DNA of 47,546 nt from an uncultured Pseudomonadota bacterium (GTDB taxonomy: Bacteria > Bdellovibrionota_B > Oligoflexia > Oligoflexales > CAIYRB01). Shown here piece by piece: positions 29,959 through 38,448 of the stretch. Under the pieces are notes generated by a model, which worked only from the letters and a program-made list of their open reading frames with translations, made no database searches and was not told the origin of the DNA. The position numbers were made by a program, and so were the translations under genes. The stretch lies in the NCBI GenBank assembly GCA_903928445.1, contig CAIYRB010000008.1:1-47546 (forward strand), read 5' to 3'. The number at the start of each line of letters is the position of its first letter. Position 1 is the stretch's first letter.

Positions 29959-31665
29959 CTAAAGAATATGCAGCTTAACGAGTACGACTGGCTTCTTGCG
30001 CAAGAGTCTCGTCAGCTGGCGTCTAACAAAGAGCCTAGCCTCCTCGGTGACGCCGTCTGGAGTACTCTGAGCTTGACTTAGAAATGGGCGTAGGTGATGG
30101 GCCAATTGACGTCCCATTTTCTCCAGCCATTCGTCCGTGTTGACCATCAAGGGTAAGCACAGTCCGTTAAGTGAGATGTTGGGTCCGACCCGCCACGCTT
30201 TGACGGACTGATCAAACACTCCATCGACTAAGGCCATGCCCAGCTCTCCGACGCGCAACCGTTCGCGAAGGGTTCCCTGGCTGATGAGCACCCCAGCCTC
30301 TGCATCGACGAACTCCAGTTCGATATCGATCTTGCCGGCCTTAACGACGCCGTCTCTACTAACATCAAGGACATCCCCATTTTCGATCAGCGTGCTGCTT
30401 GCGGTCATTCCAGCGCTCAGCGGCCTACCGAGATTAGCCCGCATATGGGTAAATGAACCGTGGACTGGAAGGAAGTGACGCGGACGCAGGGTCTGCACCA
30501 ATCGCTCCACGTCGCCGCCATAGGCGTGACCACTGACGTGAATGTCAGGGGCATCGCGACCCGAAACGATTTTTGCCCCGGCGCGAAGGAAAGAGTTGGT
30601 CATGGCGAAGACGGCCTTTTCGTTACCAGGGATCATCCTGGACGACCAGATGACGGTGTCTCCGGGGCCGACGGTGATGCTGCGATGGCTTCCCGCTGCC
30701 ATGCGCGCCAATGCTGAGCGCCACTCACCCTGGCAGCCAGTAGCCAAGACGACCAGCCTGTTGCGAGGGAAGGTGGCCACCTGGTCCTCGGTCAGGCGAA
30801 GACTCTCTGGTAGGTGGTAAAGATTGAGCTTTTTAGCGATCATCAGCGTTGTTTCAATGCCATTACCGCAAATGCATAATCTGCGGCCGGTGGCAATACA
30901 CACGTCGGCAATGGTTTTAAGTCGCCACAGGTTGCTGGCAAAGGTTGTGATGATCGCCGCTCCAGAGCAATGCTCAACAACCCGCTTCAGCGGTTCAAAG
31001 ACCGTTTCCTCGCCGGGGCAGTGCCCATCCTTGTCGGCGTTTGTGCTATCGGTCAGCAGCAGATCTACACCTTCGTCACCAATGCGCTTAAGCAGAGCGA
31101 AATCCGTTGCAGGCTCTAGCATCGGATGCTCTTCGAACTTGAAATCACCAGTATGAAAGACATTTAGATCAGGGGTCCGGATGAATAAACAGCAAGTCAT
31201 CGGAATCGAGTGATTGACGTGAATGTATTCGGCGTCAAATCCTGTCGTCGTGACGTGATCGCCGGGCTCCACGGTCACCAAGGTAAAGGCATTTGGATCG
31301 TGGCCAAGCTTGGTCAGTTTGAGCCGCAACAGCTCGATGGTCCACGCCGTGCCGTAGACCGGCGCAGGCCATTTAGGCAAAAGGTGGGGAACAGCCCCAA
31401 GATGGTCTTCGTGAGCATGGGTGATGATATAAGCGTGGACGCCGCCGATTGCTTGAAACCAGGTGTCGACGGCAGGCACGATGGCGTCGACACCGAGGCG
31501 TTCCGGCTCAGGAAAACGCACTCCAGCGTCTACGACGAAGAGCTTGCCACTGGCAATATAGGCGGTTAGGTTCATGCCAAACTCCCCGCATCCTCCCATC
31601 GGAATGATACGGAGGGCGCCTGGGACTGAAGCGGGATTGAACGGGTGTGTGTCTAGGTTTTGCAA
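29959..31665 (-). CDS. rnj: ribonuclease J
   Basis: Metallo-beta-lactamase-fold 5' exonuclease and endonuclease of RNA decay, 568 residues. THAHEDHLG (82-90) holds the metal ligands His83, His85, Asp87 and His88; HTGDFKFE and DSTNAD follow; HVSGHAYGGDVERLV and FLPVHG are C-terminal RNase J motifs. It starts with TTG at 31665; AAAGGA upstream overlaps the stop codon of the AgmX-like gene, tying its translation to the envelope operon. Common in Firmicutes, and present in many deltaproteobacteria-like lineages. Confidence 0.92.
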   Translation of the reverse strand: MQNLDTHPFNPASVPGALRIIPMGGCGEFGMNLTAYIASGKLFVVDAGVRFPEPERLGVDAIVPAVDTWFQAIGGVHAYIITHAHEDHLGAVPHLLPKWPAPVYGTAWTIELLRLKLTKLGHDPNAFTLVTVEPGDHVTTTGFDAEYIHVNHSIPMTCCLFIRTPDLNVFHTGDFKFEEHPMLEPATDFALLKRIGDEGVDLLLTDSTNADKDGHCPGEETVFEPLKRVVEHCSGAAIITTFASNLWRLKTIADVCIATGRRLCICGNGIETTLMIAKKLNLYHLPESLRLTEDQVATFPRNRLVVLATGCQGEWRSALARMAAGSHRSITVGPGDTVIWSSRMIPGNEKAVFAMTNSFLRAGAKIVSGRDAPDIHVSGHAYGGDVERLVQTLRPRHFLPVHGSFTHMRANLGRPLSAGMTASSTLIENGDVLDVSRDGVVKAGKIDIELEFVDAEAGVLISQGTLRERLRVGELGMALVDGVFDQSVKAWRVGPNISLNGLCLPLMVNTDEWLEKMGRQLAHHLRPFLSQAQSTPDGVTEEARLFVRRQLTRLLRKKPVVLVKLHIL

Positions 31666-31671
31666 TGAGGT

Positions 31672-33384
31672 TTATCCTTTGGTCGGAGCGAACTCGAAGG
31701 GGTAGCTAACTTCAACGCTGCCGTGTCTTGGCCGGGGAAAGCGCCAGGTCATTATTTTTTGCCGAATGCACTCTGTCATACGCTGATCTTGGATACTAGA
31801 GGCGATCAAGGCCACGTCGGCGATGGCCCCGCGTGAGTCTATGCGCCACTTCCACTCCATCATACCGGCGGCCTGGTCATTGCGGCGTAAGGCTAATTCA
31901 TAGCACAGTTGCAACTGGAACCGATTCTCCTTGATGTAGCGTTCAATCAACGGTGGCTCAAGGTCGCCGATCAATGGCTCGCGTACCGTCGGTGCGCCCT
32001 GCGAGGGTGCGCCGTATTCTGAAGCCTGAATCTGGTAGAGCTTTTCGTCAGCCAGCCGAAGATCCGAGCCTATGTTGAAGGAAGCGTAGCGCGCGCCGTC
32101 GGGTATGGCGATCGGCCCCTGGTCATCCTGCGGTATGCCTAATGTCCCTCGGTCATGGCGCATTGCACCGCGTTGCTTGGCCTTTGCCTCGCTACCAAGT
32201 GCTGCAGCCTCGGCGTACATCATTTCTTCGTCGCTCAGATTGTGGAAGACATGAATCTTCGCAATGGAGTCAGCTAGGGCAGGGTCCTGGTTTTTGACAT
32301 TGCGGTATTCCTGCCAAGCATAGTCCTGGTCAGCGGGAAATACCTTCTGGATCTCACTTCTAGCCACCAAGCTCATGTCGAAACCACGCTGCAAGATGTC
32401 GATTTTATCGATGATGCGCCGCATGCTGCCGCTGCTGCTCTCACCTAGGACGCTAGGGATGGACAAGATTGCGACGCCATCTTTCATCGCCTGCAGGTGA
32501 TCGATCTCTTTTTGCCGTTCGACTTTTGCCTCCAAGCTTTTAACTGCGTCATTAGAAAGTGCTTGATATAAATTCGTCGTCGAACGATCGACCCATTTTG
32601 GCTGATCTACAGGCCATCCCATAAACGCGGCGCTAAGTGCCTCGTAATAGCTCATGACCGATGCGACGAGGTGCCTCCGGTCGAGGTTTTCCTGCAATGC
32701 TTCAGGTGCAGTGCGCAGGTGATCTGGGGCGATGAATGGCAAGGCATACTCGGCGGCGACGTCTGATAGCTTGGCTGGCCTATGGTATGGTCGATTTAGG
32801 AGCCCTATCAAGGCCCCCCCGATGATGATGGACGTCATCAAGAGTCCCAAAAAGCCCATCTTCAGTTCGAGTCTTGAAGCAAAAAGGAGACTGAGCAAAG
32901 GCTTTCGATAGGCCGGATTGGTGCCGCTCATGGCAGCCTTGGTGCGAGGCCCAAGCGGAGCTAGCTTGATCATGATCCGCAGGTCACTTTCGGTGACGCT
33001 GGCGTAGTCTCCAAATTGCATCAGCACTTGATGCCGGCCACGCGATTGGCGCTTTAGCGTAATTAGCTCGCCTTTGCTGGTGCAAAACCCCTCCCACCGG
33101 TGATCGACATCAAGCTCGACCCCGCCAGGTACGAAGCGCAGGAATTCTAGTCGACCATCGCTTAGCGGATAGTGCGGCACCACAAAGGGCCCTCGACCCT
33201 GGCTGGTTAGAGCTAAGTGCCCCCTCCGCCTAATCGGCAAGTGGACGGCGAGGAGCGAAGAGCCATTTTGTAGGACTTCGACGTAAAGCCGATGCCATTT
33301 CCGCTGGCTAGACTTAGCCTTAGCGAGGGTCCTACGACTTTCAGTGCCAATGACTGCGGATGGATCGCCCTTTTTTGCCTTCAT
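31672..33384 (-). CDS. AgmX/PglI C-terminal domain protein (TonB-like envelope protein)
   Basis: 570 residues. A beta-rich N-terminal region (about 30-140, possibly FHA-like) is followed by one membrane segment (about 176-196), a long extracytoplasmic helical region, and the AgmX/PglI domain at about 480-570: ENRFQLQLCYELALRR ... WKWRIDSRGAI ... TMTWRF-like TWRFPRP ... VSYPFEF. This end domain is TonB-like and in myxobacteria is found in gliding/focal-adhesion and envelope proteins. Directly coupled (ATGA) to the TolR-like gene before it, so it is the likely periplasm-spanning arm of this TolQ/TolR-like complex. Confidence 0.78.
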   Translation of the reverse strand: MKAKKGDPSAVIGTESRRTLAKAKSSQRKWHRLYVEVLQNGSSLLAVHLPIRRRGHLALTSQGRGPFVVPHYPLSDGRLEFLRFVPGGVELDVDHRWEGFCTSKGELITLKRQSRGRHQVLMQFGDYASVTESDLRIMIKLAPLGPRTKAAMSGTNPAYRKPLLSLLFASRLELKMGFLGLLMTSIIIGGALIGLLNRPYHRPAKLSDVAAEYALPFIAPDHLRTAPEALQENLDRRHLVASVMSYYEALSAAFMGWPVDQPKWVDRSTTNLYQALSNDAVKSLEAKVERQKEIDHLQAMKDGVAILSIPSVLGESSSGSMRRIIDKIDILQRGFDMSLVARSEIQKVFPADQDYAWQEYRNVKNQDPALADSIAKIHVFHNLSDEEMMYAEAAALGSEAKAKQRGAMRHDRGTLGIPQDDQGPIAIPDGARYASFNIGSDLRLADEKLYQIQASEYGAPSQGAPTVREPLIGDLEPPLIERYIKENRFQLQLCYELALRRNDQAAGMMEWKWRIDSRGAIADVALIASSIQDQRMTECIRQKIMTWRFPRPRHGSVEVSYPFEFAPTKG

Positions 33385-33959
33385 TCGGTGGCGTGACCTC
33401 CGGAGGGCGAGTCGTAAGGTGATCCGTGCAGCGAAGTAGCAATGACTAGGGTCTCAAGCGCATAGTTGGTTACACCGACTTTGGCAAGCGCGGCGATCAC
33501 TGGTCGCAAATGCAGGTACCTTAGGCGTTGATCAGCGGCAATAACCGTCGTGGTCTGCGAGCCCTGCACTCGTTTGAGCAGGGCTGCTGCTGCAATCTCA
33601 GCATTTACCCGATGGCGGAGGTATTCGACAAAAGGCCCCATCGCAGCCGTCGACGCAGAGTCCTGGCGCCAGCGAAAAACTCTCCGATCGTTGGTGGTGA
33701 TGACGATGTCGGGGCCAATCGGGGACATGCTGAACCACACCGCGCTGTCTGGTCGAACCTGCGATGGAAAGTTAATCAGGCTAGCTGGGTGTCCCATGCG
33801 TGGGTTGGTCGCGAGCACCAGGTGGGCGGTAAGGAGTAAGGCAAGCGCAACGGGCAGAAGAAATGGATAGGGATACCACCAAAGCGGTTCGTTGAGGCGC
33901 TGCTGCTTTGCAACGTATGCCTCGCTCCAGTTGGCGGCGCGTGAGGGTTCCATGGCCAT
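33381..33959 (-). CDS. TolR/ExbD-like protein (first of the pair next to AgmX gene)
   Basis: 192 residues: short cytoplasmic N-terminus, one membrane segment (about 31-51), and a periplasmic domain matching ExbD/TolR. Evidence includes INFPSQV, a glycine-free IVITTNDRRVF strand pair, and TVIAADQRLRYLHLRPVIAALAKVG, the classic D-x-x-x-x-Y end motif. The membrane segment PYPFLLPVALALLLTAHLV has no aspartate, although the family normally uses one there for proton coupling. The start ATG shares one base with the preceding stop (TAATG), and the stop overlaps the next ATG. Confidence 0.75.
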   Translation of the reverse strand: MAMEPSRAANWSEAYVAKQQRLNEPLWWYPYPFLLPVALALLLTAHLVLATNPRMGHPASLINFPSQVRPDSAVWFSMSPIGPDIVITTNDRRVFRWRQDSASTAAMGPFVEYLRHRVNAEIAAAALLKRVQGSQTTTVIAADQRLRYLHLRPVIAALAKVGVTNYALETLVIATSLHGSPYDSPSGGHATE

Positions 33960-34513
33960 TACATGAGTCCATTGCTTAGAATGATGCGTTCGAAGTGTGG
34001 TGATGTACGTAGTCCGGCGACAACCTGAGTGACGATGGGTACCGGTACATCTCCGGAAGGAATGAGGACTAACACCTTACTGAGCGGAATATTCTGGTGA
34101 GCCGCCCGTTCTTGCACCCATGACGTCAGCTGTTCTAGGAGTTTCTGCAATTGCGGCGCCCCATCTATATGGCGGATGATGTATTTGTCTCGCACGTTTG
34201 AAAAATTTACAGAAAATGCCGTCAGGTCTCCGAAGTAAAAGGCGTCTGCTGTGAGCACCACGGCTGGCGAGTTCTGTGTCAGGATCGCTCGCGGCTCCTC
34301 GCGATATTCGTGCAAACCCGGGTCGTCAACCGAGGCTTGAACCAACGGAATTTCCAGTGGTACCACACCGTAGACCGACGCAAGGGTTACGGCCCTCAGG
34401 CCAAAGCTCAGGATGGTTAAGAGGCCGAACAGGCCAAATAACACAGCAGGCATCGACCAACGATCATCAGATAATCTCTTCTTCGTCCTTGATATCCTCG
34501 ACTGATACATCAT
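33959..34513 (-). CDS. second TolR/ExbD-like protein
   Basis: 184 residues from the ATG at 34513: a basic N-terminus (SRTKKR), one membrane segment (about 22-44) and a periplasmic domain with VVLTADAFYFGD and SKVLVLIPSGDVPVPIVTQVV, which matches the ExbD/TolR end motif loosely. No aspartate is in the membrane segment. The frame is open to 34588, but starts at 34513 or 34510 are better: a GAGAG lies just upstream and overlap with the TolQ-like gene is limited to about 47 bases. A start at 34453 would avoid overlap but remove the basic head. Confidence 0.65.
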   Translation of the reverse strand: MMYQSRISRTKKRLSDDRWSMPAVLFGLFGLLTILSFGLRAVTLASVYGVVPLEIPLVQASVDDPGLHEYREEPRAILTQNSPAVVLTADAFYFGDLTAFSVNFSNVRDKYIIRHIDGAPQLQKLLEQLTSWVQERAAHQNIPLSKVLVLIPSGDVPVPIVTQVVAGLRTSPHFERIILSNGLM

Positions 34514-35267
34514 CAAAACTCTCATCTGCATGAACTTCGGACGCTTCTTTGGCGCCGGCATTAAAGTCAACTTCAGGTCTTGGTGCACTAGATGTATTGG
34601 GCGCTTCTTGGCCGTGGGCTGGGCCTGGCATAAAATATGCCGCTTCTTGAGGCGCTAGGAGATTGAGCAAAACCGTCACGCCGTGGTGAAGTCGGTCGGT
34701 TAGGTTTGCAGCCATACCCTTTAGTACATGATAACCAGCGAGAAACATCATGCCAAAAACTAGACCCAAAGCAGTCGGGCTTAGTGAACCAGCGATACCT
34801 TGGGCTAAGGTCGCCTGCTTTTTTGCTGAGTCCAGAACGTCGATGGACTGAAACGCCGTCCATAGTGAATCAATCGTTCCGAGTATGCCGACGAGCATGA
34901 TCATTAAAGTGATCGCTGGTAGGATGGCTAGACGCTTGTCGATCTGCGGCAGAAAATCGATGGCTTCTTCCTCAATGGTGCCGCGAACCTTGCTTGGGTC
35001 AGCCTCTGCAGCCTCGAGGGCGCGTGATGCGATATGTGGTAACGACGTTCCAGAGGTGTTCTTACAGAGCGTGATGGCGCGCGTCAGGTCCTCGGCGTTA
35101 ACCATCTTTTTCAGGTTCGCTAAAAATTTTACGAAGTCGATATGATAGACGAGCTGTAGCATAATGATGCGTTCAAACATGACGATCGTTGCGAAGAAAC
35201 CCAAGACTAAGATGCTGAGCACGTAGCCATTTCCATGCTGCAGGCTCAGGGCCAGTTCTCCCCACAT
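34467..35267 (-). CDS. TolQ/ExbB/MotA-family membrane protein
   Basis: 266 residues with three membrane segments (about 12-32, 113-136, 155-182) in the TolQ/ExbB layout. Recognisable landmarks are MFERI after segment one, KRLAILPAITL and LGTIDSLWTAF in segment two, and PTALGL in segment three. Where the family has IAEAL and AIPA, this protein reads IAGSL (158-162) and GMMFLAG. An acidic tail follows (EDIKDEEEII). The ATG at 35267 has GGGAG eight bases upstream; an open frame to 35360 lacks support. It heads the set with two TolR-like proteins and an AgmX-type arm, as in myxobacteria-type stator or transport modules. Confidence 0.82.
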   Translation of the reverse strand: MWGELALSLQHGNGYVLSILVLGFFATIVMFERIIMLQLVYHIDFVKFLANLKKMVNAEDLTRAITLCKNTSGTSLPHIASRALEAAEADPSKVRGTIEEEAIDFLPQIDKRLAILPAITLMIMLVGILGTIDSLWTAFQSIDVLDSAKKQATLAQGIAGSLSPTALGLVFGMMFLAGYHVLKGMAANLTDRLHHGVTVLLNLLAPQEAAYFMPGPAHGQEAPNTSSAPRPEVDFNAGAKEASEVHADESFDDVSVEDIKDEEEII

Positions 35268-35363
35268 AATTTGTGCTCCCGGCTGGTTTCTTTTAATTGT
35301 AACCGAGATCGGCGCCAACTCCCAGGGAGGCCCTGAGAAACCCGTTGGCAAAAGGAGCAATGT

Positions 35364-37049
35364 TTAGGATTTCGGTGGCTTTTTGCCAACGGGGCGACTT
35401 CTTAGCCGTTCGGCGGCCTGTGTTGGTGGCGGCGGTGGCTTGAGCGTCGTCTGAGCATCGTCGTCAGTCAGGTCAGACGCTGGACCTGGACTGATTGGTA
35501 CCTTTTGGCTGGCCGTACTGGTTTTTAGGGTTAGAGCGCCGGAATCATGGGCTCTGATGCAGGCTTTAAGTATCTCTGGATCGAATAGATCCTTCTCTTC
35601 GACCATCCTTTGGATGGCATCACTTTGGTCCATGAATCCCGAATACGCACGACCAGACACCATTGCATCGAAGACATCGGCGATAGCCACGATGCGGCCA
35701 AAGAATGGAATGTCTTCGCCCGCTAGTCCGTCTGGATAGCCTGTACCATCCCACTTCTCATGGTGATGCTTGACCCCAGAGAGGAAGCGTTGGGCGTTGG
35801 GCATGTTGCTGATGATCTCGGCACCGATGGTCGGATGAAGCTGCATTTCCTCATATTCTTCAGCACTCAGCATCGATGCCTTCTTGAGGATAGCGTCTGG
35901 AATGCCGATTTTGCCAATATCGTGGCAGAGGGCGCTGATCAGTAAGAGGCGCTTAAGGTCACGGCCCAACTTCAGCTCCTCGGCGATCGCCAGGGAGTAA
36001 CGGCTGACCCGCTCGGAGTGGCCATGAGTGTAGGTGTCTTTGGCTTCAATGGTTGCGACCATGGTTTCGATCATGCCGACCATCCAGGCATCGAGTTCGC
36101 GCCGTAGTAGTAGCGCTTCGAAATTTGGTGCGCAGCGACTAATCAACGCTTGCACTAGCTCCAGTTCCTTTGCGCCGATAGCTTGCGAGGTGTTGTCAGC
36201 CTCGATATGCAGAACGCAGATCGGTTCACCGTTGTGGACCATCGGTAGCACGACTCTGTTGCGACCTGCTTGCGTCACCTGTGGCGACACGTCAGCAAGG
36301 AGCAGGAGCCCTTGCTTTCTCGTTAGCACGTCCTCAAATGACCGCTGGCTTAAGAGGAAGGGTTCCTTTTTCCGCTTATAGTGCCGCGCAGCGCATGGCA
36401 CCAGCTGGCGGCTTGCGGCAGTCCAAACGAACACCGCGGCGCGGCTGGCGATTGGCATCAGCTTGCCGATCGACTTGAGCAGCGTCTCGCTAGCTTCCTC
36501 TAGCCCAAAAGCCACGATGATATTGCTATGAAGGTCGTAGACTTCCTTGATGGACCTGAGGTCAGTCGTTAAGTTGTTGACCACTCCGAGCTGATTTAGC
36601 CGGACTGGAGTAAATTTGGCGCTGAGTTCGCCCTTGCCGATGTCGATTGGACCTTTTAGTCCCATGTCATCCGATACGACCATTCCAAAGTCGAGAACTT
36701 CGCGCGCCAAGTGGATGTCAGGCTCCGAGGTGACGAATTGAAACTCGGTAGCTCCCACTAGGAGCTTGTCGCCATTTTGTAGGACCGCATTCAAAACTCG
36801 ATCACCGTTAATGTATGTGCCGTTTTTTGACTCTAAGTCCTCGCAGATAAAGAGCCTGCCGCGACGTTTGATACGCAGATGAAAGCGAGAGGTTTCCTCA
36901 TCGTCAAGCACAACGACGTTGCTTGGATCGCGACCAATGGTGATCGGAAACTGGCTGAGAGTGAGGCGGTCGCCAGCGCCTGCTCCGCGTTCGACGATGA
37001 GAAGCGTCATGTGGGTCCGTTCGCGTTGGTGGCATGGGGTTCGGTCCAT
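35364..37049 (-). CDS. FHA-GAF-HD-GYP protein, probable cyclic-di-GMP phosphodiesterase
   Basis: 561 residues, cytoplasmic. The FHA domain (about 15-110: IGRDPSNVVV, SRFHLRI, NGTYING) binds phosphothreonine. A GAF-like sensor domain follows (about 175-310). The HD-GYP domain (about 330-500) is intact: HGHSERV, CHDIGKIGIPD and HHHEKWDGTGYPDG, so it should cleave cyclic di-GMP. The tail is proline-rich (KPPPPPT) and basic. I chose the ATG at 37049 because GGAGGTG (complement of 37056-37062) lies six bases upstream. It is the first gene of the TolQ/TolR/AgmX operon and may link it to phospho- and second-messenger signals. Confidence 0.9.
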   Translation of the reverse strand: MDRTPCHQRERTHMTLLIVERGAGAGDRLTLSQFPITIGRDPSNVVVLDDEETSRFHLRIKRRGRLFICEDLESKNGTYINGDRVLNAVLQNGDKLLVGATEFQFVTSEPDIHLAREVLDFGMVVSDDMGLKGPIDIGKGELSAKFTPVRLNQLGVVNNLTTDLRSIKEVYDLHSNIIVAFGLEEASETLLKSIGKLMPIASRAAVFVWTAASRQLVPCAARHYKRKKEPFLLSQRSFEDVLTRKQGLLLLADVSPQVTQAGRNRVVLPMVHNGEPICVLHIEADNTSQAIGAKELELVQALISRCAPNFEALLLRRELDAWMVGMIETMVATIEAKDTYTHGHSERVSRYSLAIAEELKLGRDLKRLLLISALCHDIGKIGIPDAILKKASMLSAEEYEEMQLHPTIGAEIISNMPNAQRFLSGVKHHHEKWDGTGYPDGLAGEDIPFFGRIVAIADVFDAMVSGRAYSGFMDQSDAIQRMVEEKDLFDPEILKACIRAHDSGALTLKTSTASQKVPISPGPASDLTDDDAQTTLKPPPPPTQAAERLRSRPVGKKPPKS

Positions 37050-37065
37050 CGCCGTCACCTCCAAG

Positions 37066-37129
37066 CTTATCGGCTGCTTCTGGACAAAATTGACTTCGGC
37101 CTAAAGCTTTGCCAGTTACTGCCGATAAG
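37066..37129 (-). promoter_or_regulatory. 9-bp inverted repeat in the leader of the HD-GYP gene
   Basis: CTTATCGGC (37066-37074) and GCCGATAAG (37121-37129) are perfect inverted copies separated by 46 bases. On the minus-strand RNA the second arm ends three bases before the GGAGGTG ribosome binding site. Inside the loop CTGG and CCAG could pair further. This could be a structured leader or a pair of regulator binding half-sites. It does not match a riboswitch I know. Confidence 0.5.
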
Positions 37130-37130
37130 T

Positions 37131-37150
37131 TCTTTACGGATTGGTAAAGA
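37131..37150. repeat. 7-bp perfect inverted repeat, possible operator
   Basis: TCTTTAC (37131-37137) and GTAAAGA (37144-37150) are perfect inverted copies with a six-base spacer, in the divergent region between the HD-GYP gene and the small secreted-protein gene at 37173. The size and spacing fit a dimeric regulator site, or a small RNA hairpin. Confidence 0.45.
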
Positions 37151-37172
37151 CTCGAAGCGACGGAAACTAGCT

Positions 37173-37619
37173 ATGGTTTTGCGTAAATGGAATATCGCTG
37201 CGTGTATGCTTGTATGGGGCGTAGCTAGCGCAGTAATCGCCAGCGCCCATGATACGCAAGTCGCCCAGGCAATACCCCCGTTAGGTCAGCGCCTTTATGG
37301 CCTGGGGCAGCAGCAGTCCGTTGCGCCGGTAGTGATTGCTCCCGCGAAAGCATCGAGCCTGGGCAGGTACATGCGTGATCCGGACCAACCCGGGCGTTTA
37401 AAGGTGCTTGCTCCACACCGGATAGTCTCCCATAAGCAGCCTGAATTAAGAGAAAAACCAGGCAATCTTCGGTTTCAGAGACTGCGTGTCACGGGACATC
37501 TGCAGCAGCCTAGGGTTGCCTTTAAGCTGGATCCTTTGCCCCTTGAGCGGGCCGACGAGCCCATTAGCAAGGATTTTTATCCCAAGGTGTTCGAACCGGC
37601 TAAGGACGATGCTTTTTAG
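37173..37619 (+). CDS. small secreted protein of unknown function
   Basis: 148 residues with an N-terminal signal peptide: basic VLRKWN, a hydrophobic run, then likely cleavage near ASAHD. The mature part is basic and proline-rich without recognised motifs. The frame is open back to 36879, but that stretch lies antisense to the HD-GYP gene and shows no coding character. The ATG at 37173 is the best start, although its ribosome binding site is weak (GACGGA). Divergent from the HD-GYP operon. Confidence 0.5.
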   Translation: MVLRKWNIAACMLVWGVASAVIASAHDTQVAQAIPPLGQRLYGLGQQQSVAPVVIAPAKASSLGRYMRDPDQPGRLKVLAPHRIVSHKQPELREKPGNLRFQRLRVTGHLQQPRVAFKLDPLPLERADEPISKDFYPKVFEPAKDDAF

Positions 37620-37726
37620 TCTGGAATAAGTTCACTGTTAGCAGCAGCCTCGCCCCAATAGCGCCGCCCGCTTCTGTTAGCGCTCACCGACTAAGATGAT
37701 GTGGGATGCCGCGACGATAGCAATGT

Positions 37727-37742
37727 TTGGCTGGCCAGTCAA
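37727..37742. repeat. 16-base near-perfect palindrome upstream of the PAP2 gene
   Basis: TTGGCTGGCCAGTCAA reads as an inverted repeat with a single mismatched pair. It lies about 100 bases before the TTG start at 37840, inside the otherwise featureless stretch 37620-37839. It may be an operator. Confidence 0.35.
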
Positions 37743-37839
37743 TTTAAATCTTCCAGTAGGCATCCTTGGGGGCGCAACGATAGATTGGGTGAGTCCCGCC
37801 ACTCGCCTAGCAGCGCTGCATCATCTCAGGGAGGTCGCA

Positions 37840-38436
37840 TTGTCCACACTTGGATCACTGGACGAGGCTTTGTTTCACTCCATCAACAACGGCCTGGGGC
37901 AAACCTGGCTCGATGCCCCGATGATGTTTATTTCGAATAAATACACCTGGCTTGTAGTGGGTGTGTTGATTTTGTTGCTCGCGTTGCTAAACCGACGTCG
38001 GCGCTTACTGCCTTTGTGTTTATTGCTAGGAAGCACGATCGGTTTGACGGACGTTGTAACCTATCAGGTGGTTAAGCCTCTGGTTGCTCGTGAGCGACCC
38101 TGTAAGCGTCCATTGCCCGAATTGCGCATGGTCCCGATTTGGTGCGGAGGAGACTATGGCATGCCGTCCAATCACGCCGCAAATGGGATGGCATTGACGG
38201 TTATTCTAGCCCTTAATGCTCCGGCCGCAGCTGCATGGGTAGCTCTCGTTTTGACCGTTTTGACTGGCTTCAGCAGGGTGTACCTGGGGGTTCATTTTCC
38301 TGGGGATGTGTTGGCTGGCTTTGGTTTTGGGGCAATGATCGGATGCGCTTGGCAGTACTTGTTTTGGCGCGTATGGCCGGCCCTGGGGTCATTAAAAATG
38401 CGCGTCATCGAAGCTAAATCCAAGTTCAGTCGTTAG
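37840..38436 (+). CDS. PAP2-family membrane phosphatase
   Basis: 198 residues, several membrane segments. All three acid-phosphatase motifs are visible: K-x6-RP in KPLVARERP, PSNHAANGMA (Asn in place of the usual Gly of PSGH) and SRVYLGVHFPGD (SR-x5-H-x3-D). It likely removes phosphate from lipid phosphates such as undecaprenyl diphosphate or phosphatidic acid at the outer face of the inner membrane. I chose TTG at 37840 because GGGAGG at 37829-37834 lies five bases upstream and the family usually begins at this point. A longer frame from ATG 37696 has no comparable signal. Confidence 0.82.
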   Translation: MSTLGSLDEALFHSINNGLGQTWLDAPMMFISNKYTWLVVGVLILLLALLNRRRRLLPLCLLLGSTIGLTDVVTYQVVKPLVARERPCKRPLPELRMVPIWCGGDYGMPSNHAANGMALTVILALNAPAAAAWVALVLTVLTGFSRVYLGVHFPGDVLAGFGFGAMIGCAWQYLFWRVWPALGSLKMRVIEAKSKFSR

Positions 38437-38448
38437 CTGGCCCAAGTC

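Noticed and set aside
36879..37172. Longer plus-strand reading frame leading into the secreted-protein gene
   Set aside because: It runs antisense to the start of the FHA-GAF-HD-GYP gene, shows no protein-like pattern, and a normal signal peptide begins at the ATG at 37173.
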